DNA of 64,000 nt from an uncultured Carboxylicivirga sp. (GTDB lineage: Bacteria > Bacteroidota > Bacteroidia > Bacteroidales > Marinilabiliaceae): the NCBI RefSeq assembly GCF_963674565.1, contig NZ_OY771430.1:1550001-1614000 (forward strand). The letters are read 5' to 3'. The position numbers and the translations under genes were made by a program. This document shows positions 36,371-44,619 of the stretch, one piece after another. Each line of letters starts with the position of its first letter. Within the stretch, counting starts at the first letter, position 1. The notes beneath the pieces were generated by a model that was not told where the DNA came from, made no database searches, and worked only from the letters and a program-made list of their open reading frames with translations.

Positions 36371-36709
36371 CTATACTGAAGACCTGTACATTTGACTGAA
36401 CGGATCGTTGTCAAAACAGGTAAGAAAGGAGCATACATAAATCTGTTGATGATAATTACTAAAGAATGACAGCTGCGAAGAAGTAGATATTTCGCCCACC
36501 GGTAACACATCGTCAAAAAAATCGTCGAACTCAACTGAGTCAACATCTCCTTGTTGGTTAAAATCAAACAATATTCCACCGTGAGATGAGGCAGAAACAA
36601 TCTCTGATTTTACAATCTGATTACTTTTTAAGTCTAAAACATTGAATGTACCAATAGTTAGTGCACTCCCCAAAACTGCTACTAGTATTAATAATCCAAA
36701 CCGTTTCAT
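36371..36709 (-). CDS. Small hypothetical exported protein
   Basis: The 112-residue frame has a signal-anchor at residues 1-25 (MKRFGLLILVAVLGSALTIG). That start recalls the N-terminus of Bacteroidota HtrA/DegQ proteases, but no protease domain follows. A short acidic segment (FDFNQQGDVDSVEFDDFFDD) and a tail with two cysteines come after it. It could be a short exported protein or a truncated relic. No strong homology is evident to me. It stands between the ABC operon and dnaN. Confidence 0.5.
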   Translation of the reverse strand: MKRFGLLILVAVLGSALTIGTFNVLDLKSNQIVKSEIVSASSHGGILFDFNQQGDVDSVEFDDFFDDVLPVGEISTSSQLSFFSNYHQQIYVCSFLTCFDNDPFSQMYRSSV

Positions 36710-36842
36710 TTTCTTTTCGATTTACAATTATTATTTATTCATTTTGTTGATCCAAATTTATTAAACAGCCCCAAACGATTTGGTTAAGGTTGGGTTAAAC
36801 ACAGTTAAAGAAAAGTTAAAAGTTAAGTAGAGAGCAAAAAAA

Positions 36843-36866
36843 ATCCGCTCCTGATTAGAAGCGGAT
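36843..36866 (-). terminator. Terminator of dnaN
   Basis: Arms of seven bases (ATCCGCT / AGCGGAT) with a 10-base loop lie 19 bases past the dnaN stop and are followed on the minus strand by a run of T. Confidence 0.75.
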
Positions 36867-36885
36867 CTGTATATCAATAATTGGA

Positions 36886-38013
36886 TTATACATTAATCAT
36901 CATTGGCATTAACAGCATTAATTCATCTTCGTTTTCACCATTTTCAAATGGTAATAAAATCCCTGCACGAGATGGATCTGATAATTCAAGAATTACATCA
37001 GTTGAATTAAGATTATCCAGAATGTCAGCCAGGAAACCTGATTTAAAACCAATCTCCATTTCATCACCTTCGTATTGACAACTGATACGTTCGTATGCTG
37101 AAATACTAAAGTCGATATCCTGAGCTGAAACAGTTAATTCATTATTTGCCATCTTCAATTTCACCAGGTTACTTGCCTGATTAGAGAAAATAGAAACACG
37201 ACCCAAAGTATTATGGAACTCACTTCGATCAATAATTACCTTATATGGATTATCCTGTGGAATTACAGCATTGTAGCTTGGGTAATTTCCTTCCACCAAA
37301 CGACAAACCAATTTGTAATTAGGCAAAGTAAAGAATGCATTTTTGTCATCAAACTCTACAACCACGTCACCTGTTTCCTTTGGTAATACATTCTTCAATA
37401 AACCAGCCGGTTTTTTAGGAAGAATGAATGAGGCCTCAAAATCAGTTTTTGCATCCATTCTGCGATATCGAACCAATTTGTGAGAATCGGAAGCAACAAA
37501 TGTCATATTTTCCGGTGACAACTCAACCAAAATACCATTCATCACCGGACGAAGCTCATCATCGGCTGTAGCAAATAAAGTTTTGTTGATCCCCATTTGA
37601 AGCAAATCAACAGATACTTGCAGACTTGAACTTTTGTCTCCATCCAGATTTGGTAATTCAGGAAAATCTTCACCATTTTGACCAACAACACTGAATTTAC
37701 CTTTTTCGGTAATGATACTAACACCATAGTTATCCATGTTAATATCGAAATTCAAGGGTTGTTCAGGAAATTTCTTCAGGGTTTCCAGCAAAATACGCGA
37801 AGGTAAAGCAATTATACCCTCTCCGTCGGAATTTTCCAGATCAAGTGAAGTTACCATTGTCACTTCTAAATCTGATGCTGTTAAAACCAGCTTATTATCT
37901 TTTAAGTCGAATAAAAAATTATCGAGGATAGGTAAAGTACTTTTGTTACTTATTACGCGGCTGATAGCTTGTAAATGCGAAAGTAATTCTGTACTGGAAA
38001 CTACAAATTTCAT
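36886..38013 (-). CDS. dnaN: DNA polymerase III subunit beta (sliding clamp)
   Basis: The 375-residue protein has the three-domain clamp pattern: it opens MKFVVSSTELLSHLQAISRVI, has FNIDMDNYGVSI-like beta repeats and ends with ILLPFENGENEDELMLLMPMM, a normal clamp C-terminus. It tethers the replicative polymerase to DNA. No replication origin, dnaA or recF is adjacent; instead gldG-gldF lie upstream on the same strand, a gldF-gldG-dnaN neighbourhood known in Flavobacteriia. A -7 element CAAATATA (minus-strand TATATTTG) is at 38038-38045. Confidence 0.97.
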   Translation of the reverse strand: MKFVVSSTELLSHLQAISRVISNKSTLPILDNFLFDLKDNKLVLTASDLEVTMVTSLDLENSDGEGIIALPSRILLETLKKFPEQPLNFDINMDNYGVSIITEKGKFSVVGQNGEDFPELPNLDGDKSSSLQVSVDLLQMGINKTLFATADDELRPVMNGILVELSPENMTFVASDSHKLVRYRRMDAKTDFEASFILPKKPAGLLKNVLPKETGDVVVEFDDKNAFFTLPNYKLVCRLVEGNYPSYNAVIPQDNPYKVIIDRSEFHNTLGRVSIFSNQASNLVKLKMANNELTVSAQDIDFSISAYERISCQYEGDEMEIGFKSGFLADILDNLNSTDVILELSDPSRAGILLPFENGENEDELMLLMPMMINV

Positions 38014-38037
38014 TTATTCTAATATTTAAGTTTTTAT

Positions 38038-38045
38038 CAAATATA
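38038..38045 (-). promoter_or_regulatory. Possible -7 promoter element of dnaN
   Basis: On the minus strand this reads TATATTTG, matching TAnnTTTG, 25 bases upstream of the dnaN ATG. No clear -33 partner is visible. Confidence 0.4.
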
Positions 38046-38208
38046 TCAAAAAAACAGTTAATTAGACAGATTAATAAAATCTTTTATTCATATCTGTTTA
38101 CAAGCCGAAAGATACTAAAATACATACATCATTATAGAGCCACCTCAATCCTTTTTTCATAAGTTTTTAACAATATCAATGGATTTATTAAAAACTTATC
38201 CTAACGTA

Positions 38209-39897
38209 TCATTTACCGTATCTCTTCTTTCTGATAACAATGAATAATAAACTACCGAATATTACCAAAACAACAGGTAGTCCAACATTTAACCATTTCC
38301 ATTTAGCTGTGCCCTGAGATAATTTTGCACGATCAAGCAATCGCAATGTCAAATGACGACCTCTTAATTGCATCCAACCATCATCGTCGCACAGATAGTT
38401 AACCGCGTTCACAATAAAATCCTTGTTGCCATAGACCTGCTGAGAGCCTTCATCATATCCCAATGGTGTAATTCTGGGATTACTTTCTTTGAAACGTACT
38501 TCATTTTTGATTATATCACCATCAGCAATGACCATTAATCGCGTTGGCAAACTTGAAGTCCTAACCTTAGATGATGCATAATTTAGTTCTTTCGGTACTG
38601 GTCTATTCTGAAAAACGGATGTAAAAACACCTTCTTCTATTATAGCTGTAGGCATAAAAGAAGCACTAAATTCCTCCTGAACCGGTTTCTTATTAAAATC
38701 AGCCATTGTAACAAAAACAGGTGTACCATTTAGCTTTGTATAACGCGAAGTAGTTAATAACACCGTTCTTTTCAAATTAAGTTCAGAACCGACAGTGTCA
38801 ATAGTACATGTAAAATCCCCACGCACCATATTGATATTTCGAGTAACCGGATGATCACCAGAAGGAGTTAACAATGGACTATATAACCAAGGTACAGGTA
38901 CCAATTGAGGTTGTCCGTTCGGACGAGCATTCATAAGAATTCGTCCGGCCTGAATATCTTCAACTAAAACCGGATTAACCCTGATACCATAACGAAACAA
39001 TTGATCATCAAGATTCACATCATTGTATAATCCAAGGGTCTGCGGTTCCTTTCTGAGACTATCCAATGTGATGTTCACAGCGTCGATCAGATAAAGTAAC
39101 CGACCTCCATTCATCAGGTATTGATCCAGAATGAACTTATCTTTTTCGGAGAAAGATTTCGATGGTTTAGCCACAATAACTGCCTTATAATCGTTTAATA
39201 TTGCCACATCTGTTCCTAATCGTCCCCGATCTACCTGATAGTAATGAGACAGTGCATCGGTAGCTTCAATAACATGAAGTTCATCCAACTCTCCATGTCC
39301 TTCGAGGAAAGCAATCTTTGGCATTTCATTTGATGTTAATCGACGAACGGCATCAGTAAGTTTATACTCGAGACTTTCAATTGAAATATTCAGATTTTCA
39401 GCACCTCCTCTACCAGGCAGGTTCTCTAATAGATTGACACCAATTATACGATCGTTAAAATTGATCAAGGCATAAGGAAAAACATAAGACTGTATCTGAC
39501 GACCATCTTCTGCATTTTCAAAAACAGGTTGTGGTTCAAATCCATATTCGCGAAGCTGTTCTAATAAAGCTTTTTTCTCATCGGCATTTCCATCGTTAGG
39601 ATCGAGAAAACGAAAATCAATATTCTTTCCCCCAACGCTCTGAAACTCCTCCAGCATCTCTTTTGTCGCTCGAGAAAGTTTTTGAAATCCAACATTTAAA
39701 TCTCCACCAAGATATACTTTAATCAAAACTTCTGAAGGTAAGTCATTTAGCAGATTCACAGAAGTAGATGATAAAGTGTGGCGCTTTTCAGAAGTTAAAT
39801 CAATTCGAAAAAACCACTGAGATGCGATTAGATTGAGAAGAATCAATCCGGCAATTAAAAATAATATCTGAGTTATAGCCTTTATATTGAATTTCAT
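38209..39897 (-). CDS. gldG: Gliding-motility-type GldG ABC auxiliary protein
   Basis: The 562-residue protein has an N-terminal helix (residues of about 10-28), then the signature WFFRIDLTSEKRHTLSSTS, a long extracytoplasmic region with EGHGELDELHVIEATDALS, and a C-terminal helix. It overlaps in architecture with the GldG-like protein at 29463-30962 but is longer. It lies 22 bases after gldF and before dnaN. In gliding Bacteroidota GldA, GldF and GldG form an ABC complex; gliding itself cannot be deduced, since the other gld genes are not in view. Confidence 0.9.
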   Translation of the reverse strand: MKFNIKAITQILFLIAGLILLNLIASQWFFRIDLTSEKRHTLSSTSVNLLNDLPSEVLIKVYLGGDLNVGFQKLSRATKEMLEEFQSVGGKNIDFRFLDPNDGNADEKKALLEQLREYGFEPQPVFENAEDGRQIQSYVFPYALINFNDRIIGVNLLENLPGRGGAENLNISIESLEYKLTDAVRRLTSNEMPKIAFLEGHGELDELHVIEATDALSHYYQVDRGRLGTDVAILNDYKAVIVAKPSKSFSEKDKFILDQYLMNGGRLLYLIDAVNITLDSLRKEPQTLGLYNDVNLDDQLFRYGIRVNPVLVEDIQAGRILMNARPNGQPQLVPVPWLYSPLLTPSGDHPVTRNINMVRGDFTCTIDTVGSELNLKRTVLLTTSRYTKLNGTPVFVTMADFNKKPVQEEFSASFMPTAIIEEGVFTSVFQNRPVPKELNYASSKVRTSSLPTRLMVIADGDIIKNEVRFKESNPRITPLGYDEGSQQVYGNKDFIVNAVNYLCDDDGWMQLRGRHLTLRLLDRAKLSQGTAKWKWLNVGLPVVLVIFGSLLFIVIRKKRYGK

Positions 39898-39919
39898 TGC
39901 TTAATCAATTTTGTTGGGT

Positions 39920-40651
39920 TTAGTTTTTCTTTGTCGACAACACCATTTTGGTAGAATACAAAAAGGCAAATACTACTGATAGGAAATAAACTACATCACG
40001 TGAGTCAACTACTCCACGACTCAACGAACTATAGTGAGCATCAATCCCTAACTGTCGGATAGCTTCAGCTATTCCTTTTAAACTTTGAATACCTGAGACA
40101 GAATCAAAACCAGTATAAAAAACAAAACTAAGTACAACTGCGATGACAAAAGCAACAATCTGGTTATCGCTTAAGGCTGATGAGAATGTTCCAATGGCAA
40201 CATATATTGTTGCCAGAAAAAACAATCCAATGTATGAACCCCAGGTTCCTCCCATATCCATATTACCAATCGGATTACCTAATTGATAAACCGAAAACAT
40301 GTAGATAAATGTTGGCAATAAACTAATAATTACTACAAGTAGTCCTGCCAAAAACTTAGCCCAAACAATTTCAAATGAAGAAATAGGGCGGGTTAATAAT
40401 AAATCCAGGGTACCCGATTTTTTTTCATCAGCAAACAAACGCATGGTAACGGCCGGAACTAAAAACAAATAAACCCAGGGGGCAATATAAAACAACGAAT
40501 CCAATGTAGCGTATTCGCCAAATATCAGGTTTAAGTCCCCCGGGATAACCCAAATAAACAAACCTGTAATCAACAGAAATACCGAAACCACAAGTGCTCC
40601 GGTAATCGAACTGAAAAAAGAAGAAATTTCGCGTTTTAATAATGCTATCAT
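39920..40651 (-). CDS. gldF: GldF ABC-2 permease
   Basis: The 243-residue protein has about six hydrophobic segments and the GldF pattern: LKREISSFFSSITGALVVSVFL at the start, ADEKKSGTLDLLLTRPISSFEIVWAKF in the middle, and SRGVVDSRDVVYFLSVV near the C-terminus. It starts eight bases after the lpxB stop, so lpxB-gldF-gldG are probably cotranscribed. No ATPase gene is beside it; the nearest candidate is the one at 31730-32653. Confidence 0.92.
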   Translation of the reverse strand: MIALLKREISSFFSSITGALVVSVFLLITGLFIWVIPGDLNLIFGEYATLDSLFYIAPWVYLFLVPAVTMRLFADEKKSGTLDLLLTRPISSFEIVWAKFLAGLLVVIISLLPTFIYMFSVYQLGNPIGNMDMGGTWGSYIGLFFLATIYVAIGTFSSALSDNQIVAFVIAVVLSFVFYTGFDSVSGIQSLKGIAEAIRQLGIDAHYSSLSRGVVDSRDVVYFLSVVFAFLYSTKMVLSTKKN

Positions 40652-40659
40652 AGGTAATT

Positions 40660-41802
40660 CTATTTTTCTTTATCTATTTTCAATGATTCCAACATTAAAG
40701 TTGCTGTTTTTAAACTTGATCCGGGTCCGCCCATAATACGATGCAATTCTTCGTAATCCAATAACATCTGTTTTCGAATAGGCGAATCATCCAGTAAGGC
40801 TTTTAATTCATTCTCAAGCTTCTCCAGAGTAAACGATTTCTGGAACAGTTCTTTTACTGCCTCTTTATCCAAAATAAGATTGACCAGTGAGATATAAGCA
40901 ACCTTTATTAAAATCTTTTTGGCAACAAAGTCGGTAAATCCACCACCCCACATTTTATAACACACTACCTGCGGACAATTAAGTAAAGCTGTTTCCAGAG
41001 TGGCCGTACCTGAAGTAACCAAGGCCGCTCTTGCATTTTGCACCAATTCATAAGTTTGTTGAAAGACAACAGCTACATCCAAACCTTCAATAAATGGCTG
41101 ATAATCTTTCTGTCCAAAAGATGGTGCACCGGCTATCACAAACTGATACTGCGGAAATTTATCCACCATCTTCAACATATCAGGCAGGTTGTAATTTATT
41201 TCACTTATTCGACTACCAGCCAACAATGCAACTTTAGGACGATTATCTAACTTGTTTCGTTCAATAAAAGTATCAAATGATTCATTTTTATTTGGCCGAT
41301 TATGAATAGCATCCAATACCGGATTACCACTATACTTTACATCAACTCCATGCTTTTCGAAAAACTTAGTTTCGAAAGGTAAAATGGTGAACATACGATC
41401 TACCGAAGCCTTTATCTTCTTTACCCTGCTTTGATTCCAGGCCCACACTTTGGGAGAAATATAATAGTAAACCAAAATATTATGCTGATGCGCAAATTTT
41501 GCCATGCGTAGGTTAAATCCAGCATAATCAACCAAAATAAGCACATCAGGATTGTATTCCATCAAATCAGTCTGGCATAAATCAAAATTCTTTTTGATCT
41601 TACCCAGATTCATCAACACATCCCATGCCCCCATTACAGCTGTATCTTTGTAATGGCGAACTAATGTACCTCCCTGTTCCTTCATCAAATCACCACCCCA
41701 ATACCGAAATTCTGCTTTAGGATCTTTCTCTTTGATGGCTTTCATTAAATTAGACGAATGTAAATCGCCCGAAGCTTCACCTGCAATTAAATAATATCGC
41801 AT
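40660..41802 (-). CDS. lpxB: Lipid-A-disaccharide synthase
   Basis: The 380-residue enzyme condenses UDP-diacylglucosamine and lipid X in lipid A synthesis at the inner membrane. The N-terminus MRYYLIAGEASGDLHSSNLM carries the conserved AGEASGD motif. ISPKVWAWNQSR and LLAGSRISEI (a variant of the GSR region) follow. I use the ATG at 41802, which begins directly at the conserved motif; 41811 is an alternative. It implies an outer membrane with lipid A. Confidence 0.96.
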   Translation of the reverse strand: MRYYLIAGEASGDLHSSNLMKAIKEKDPKAEFRYWGGDLMKEQGGTLVRHYKDTAVMGAWDVLMNLGKIKKNFDLCQTDLMEYNPDVLILVDYAGFNLRMAKFAHQHNILVYYYISPKVWAWNQSRVKKIKASVDRMFTILPFETKFFEKHGVDVKYSGNPVLDAIHNRPNKNESFDTFIERNKLDNRPKVALLAGSRISEINYNLPDMLKMVDKFPQYQFVIAGAPSFGQKDYQPFIEGLDVAVVFQQTYELVQNARAALVTSGTATLETALLNCPQVVCYKMWGGGFTDFVAKKILIKVAYISLVNLILDKEAVKELFQKSFTLEKLENELKALLDDSPIRKQMLLDYEELHRIMGGPGSSLKTATLMLESLKIDKEK

Positions 41803-41826
41803 GAATAACATCTTTCTATGATATGT

Positions 41827-42123
41827 TTACAACATAAATTTAAAAATCAGCACAACAATCGCATAGACTAATGTTGCCGTAACAATTCCTCTTGCGGCCA
41901 GTAATCGTTCTTTATTTACTGCAATAAAAAAAATGATCAAATTAGGCAGTACACTTATGCTTAATAGTTTGCCTATATTACCCATCCGAACCAATTCCTG
42001 CAAAAATGGCCAATAAGTCTTTTCTCCCTGATAAAGAGAATGATATAACAATACAGACATTAAAATGGGTACTATTAATCCAATGGCAAGGCCGATAATC
42101 AGTTTATTGCATTTACAATTCAT
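41827..42123 (-). CDS. Small hypothetical membrane protein
   Basis: The 98-residue protein has three predicted hydrophobic segments (residues of about 8-28, 50-70 and 78-97) and an N-terminal CKCNK. It overlaps surE by 11 bases and precedes lpxB by about 25 bases, so it is in the surE-lpxB-gldF-gldG run. I know no function; small proteins at this position between surE and lpxB could be lipid A-related, but this is only context. Confidence 0.7.
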   Translation of the reverse strand: MNCKCNKLIIGLAIGLIVPILMSVLLYHSLYQGEKTYWPFLQELVRMGNIGKLLSISVLPNLIIFFIAVNKERLLAARGIVTATLVYAIVVLIFKFML

Positions 42124-42889
42124 AATCTTTCAATTGAGGAATCAACTCATGATCTGTTGAATCAAGTTTACAAGGCACCACCGAGACATAACCCTGAGAC
42201 AATACATATTCATCTGTATCTGTAGCATCCGGCTCAAGGTTTTCAAAACGACCGGTTAACCAATAGTACGTTCTGCCTCGAGGATCTGTACGTTCGATAA
42301 AGTCCTCTTTCCACTTTCCATTTGCCTGACGAACAACCTTCAAGCCTTTTAAAGGAGATATTTCCGGAACATTAACATTCAAATATGCACCTACAGATAG
42401 TCCCTTCATTAGAACCTTTTTAATAATTTTACGGGCATACACAACTGCTTCAGTAAAATCGGCTTCATAACTATAATCCAGCAATGACAAACCTATGGAA
42501 GGAACCTGACTCAAAGCACCTTCACGGGCAGCACCCATGGTGCCTGAATAATGCAGACTAATACTCGAATTGGCTCCATGATTAATTCCAGAAACCAGTA
42601 AATCCGGCTTTCTGTCAAGCAATTGATTGATTGCCAATTTAACACAATCAACTGGTGTGCCATTCACTTTATAAACCTTCAGGTTTTCTTTTTCCCTTAC
42701 TACCTTTGCATACAAAGGATGATTAACCGTAATGGCATGCGACATACCAGAGTATGATTGATTAGGTGCCACCACCACCACATCTCCAAACTCAACCAAC
42801 ATATTTACCAGTGCAACCAATCCACCTGCCTTAATACCATCATCATTAGTTACTAATATTAAGGGTTTACCGTCCGAAGCGTTTTGCAT
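42113..42889 (-). CDS. surE: 5'/3'-nucleotidase SurE
   Basis: The protein is about 258 residues. It has the SurE metal-binding motif ILVTNDDGIKAGG, then NQSYSGM and SGINHGANSS, all ligands of the nucleotide monophosphatase site. The promoter -7 element at 42911-42918 would put the transcript start near 42904, so I prefer the ATG at 42889 (MQNAS) over the longer frame from 42913. It is the head of a run with the small membrane protein, lpxB, gldF and gldG. Confidence 0.95.
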   Translation of the reverse strand: MQNASDGKPLILVTNDDGIKAGGLVALVNMLVEFGDVVVVAPNQSYSGMSHAITVNHPLYAKVVREKENLKVYKVNGTPVDCVKLAINQLLDRKPDLLVSGINHGANSSISLHYSGTMGAAREGALSQVPSIGLSLLDYSYEADFTEAVVYARKIIKKVLMKGLSVGAYLNVNVPEISPLKGLKVVRQANGKWKEDFIERTDPRGRTYYWLTGRFENLEPDATDTDEYVLSQGYVSVVPCKLDSTDHELIPQLKDYEL

Positions 42890-42910
42890 TTTTCTTTTAT
42901 CTTTATTCTT

Positions 42911-42941
42911 CAAAGATATGTATTGTTAAAATAGCTACAAA
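42911..42941 (-). promoter_or_regulatory. surE promoter, Bacteroidota type
   Basis: On the minus strand TTTG (42941-42938) is followed after 19 bases by TATCTTTG (42918-42911). This matches the Bacteroidota TTTG-N19-TAnnTTTG consensus exactly. It overlaps the far upstream start codon option of surE. Confidence 0.7.
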
Positions 42942-42972
42942 GGTCAATCCCAAAAACCTAAACATTGAATCG

Positions 42973-44328
42973 ATGAATAAAAACAACGTTTTAAAGCTAA
43001 GAAGTTCTTTAGCAGTTCTGAGTTTATTACTTATAGCCATCACTCTTTTCTCAACCTATCACTCACCACTTAAAATCATTTACCCATTATTTTATTTACC
43101 TATAATTTATTTATTGATTCGATTGGCCATTGCTAATTACAAATTAAAACTCTACAAGAGAGCCTTGTTGAATAGCACCCTATTATTAGCAAGTATCATG
43201 ATAGCTCTGTTTTCATTGCTGAAGATACCTTATCAACCTGCCATTCTATTCTTTTATTACCTCATTATATTTTTTGGCATCATTTATTCTTCCTTATTTA
43301 AATCACCTATCGAAAAAGGTTATATCTTTTTCGAAGATGTTCGCAACCTCCCTCCTGTCGTTCTGACTTTAACTGCTCCAATAATTTTGGCTTTCGGAAT
43401 ACAATTATATTTTGGTATTGTTAAGAGTGATTATGTTCTTAATTTAAAAAGCAGCATTGAACTTCACAACAATGAATCGTCAATAAGTAATCCCTTGGCA
43501 CTCCAAACATTTCGCGAAGCACGACAGGCATTACATATAAATGAGGTCAAAAATTCAACAATCCTGCTTAAAAAGTCATTAGAAAAACAACCACAAAATG
43601 CATATATCCTTTATGCCTTGTATATAAATTCCACTATAGAAAAAAACTATGAAGAGGCATTTAATTACATAACCGATGCAATTAGTTCCGATCCATCATC
43701 TACCAGATATTTATGCGAAAAAGCTTACTTACTATTTGCCAACAATGAATACAATCAAATGAAACATTTATATTCATTGGCAAAGAAAATTAATCCTCAT
43801 TGTCCAAATACGTATTTCATAAAAGCCCACATTGCGTATTACATTGATAATGAAATACCATCAGTAACATATGCATATCTCGACTCAGCATACTGGTATT
43901 GCGACAACACAACTCTTAAATATCAACTTGAGGCTTTCAAAAATGAGAATTGCGGAATTTACTACTATCTAAATAAGATTAAACCTTACCAAAGGAATAC
44001 ACTTACTCATAAATTATTTTTCTACAGCAAAGTGGAAGAAAAACCTGTTATTGTAATTGAAAAGAACAATAATAACGAGATGCATACACTGGGAGATCAA
44101 ACCATATTGGGTGTTAAGAATTTTATTAAATTTAATAACGATCACTTCAAAGATGAAGAAGTGCTATTTTACTATTATTTTATTGATGATCAGCGCTACC
44201 TAAAGGTATTGCTCGAAACAAACTCTAAATTATCAATATCCGAACTATATCAACTGTTTCAATCTGATTTATTTAGTAAAAAGGTGGAAGTAGAAATTTT
44301 TAAAGAGCCATCATTTCGATATTTATGA
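42973..44328 (+). CDS. Membrane protein with TPR-like C-terminal part
   Basis: The 451-residue protein begins with four or five transmembrane segments in the first 160 residues. It then has a helical region that resembles tetratricopeptide repeats (for example NEVKNSTILLKKSLEKQPQN and YEEAFNYITDAISSDPSSTR), and ends with a C-terminal alpha/beta part (YFIDDQRYLKVLLETNS). I do not recognise a family. It is divergent from surE and precedes pheT by about 290 bases. A role in envelope assembly is possible but not shown. Confidence 0.75.
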   Translation: MNKNNVLKLRSSLAVLSLLLIAITLFSTYHSPLKIIYPLFYLPIIYLLIRLAIANYKLKLYKRALLNSTLLLASIMIALFSLLKIPYQPAILFFYYLIIFFGIIYSSLFKSPIEKGYIFFEDVRNLPPVVLTLTAPIILAFGIQLYFGIVKSDYVLNLKSSIELHNNESSISNPLALQTFREARQALHINEVKNSTILLKKSLEKQPQNAYILYALYINSTIEKNYEEAFNYITDAISSDPSSTRYLCEKAYLLFANNEYNQMKHLYSLAKKINPHCPNTYFIKAHIAYYIDNEIPSVTYAYLDSAYWYCDNTTLKYQLEAFKNENCGIYYYLNKIKPYQRNTLTHKLFFYSKVEEKPVIVIEKNNNNEMHTLGDQTILGVKNFIKFNNDHFKDEEVLFYYYFIDDQRYLKVLLETNSKLSISELYQLFQSDLFSKKVEVEIFKEPSFRYL

Positions 44329-44474
44329 AAACACTAAATTCATATTTGATAATATTCAACAATGACCACAGTTAAATATTTTTATCAAAAAAGTAAAGAT
44401 CGAACAATTATAGAATCGGTCATTTGATTAATTGAAAATTAACTTCATTATTAGCAATCAGAAATCAAAATCAT

Positions 44475-44482
44475 TACTTTTG
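44475..44482 (+). promoter_or_regulatory. Possible -7 promoter element of pheT
   Basis: TACTTTTG matches TAnnTTTG 137 bases before the pheT ATG, giving an untranslated leader of about 130 bases. The 44329-44619 gap otherwise holds no gene; I saw no convincing leader peptide or T-box. Confidence 0.4.
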
Positions 44483-44619
44483 TTGGCTGTTAAAAAAACA
44501 ATCAGTTTTAGTGAGTGATTAAAGGCTGAAAACAATATGATTGAATAAGCTCCTTTTACTCCTTATCATCCCACTCGGGTAGCTGATTTACTGAAATTAA
44601 CGAGAGAAAATATTTACAT

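Noticed and set aside
36289..36600. Minus-strand frame of 103 codons
   Set aside because: It overlaps the 36371-36709 frame, lacks a plausible signal and its hydrophobic composition looks like an off-frame artefact.
44329..44619. Possible attenuator or T-box before pheT
   Set aside because: No specifier loop, T-box sequence or Phe-rich leader peptide could be found.
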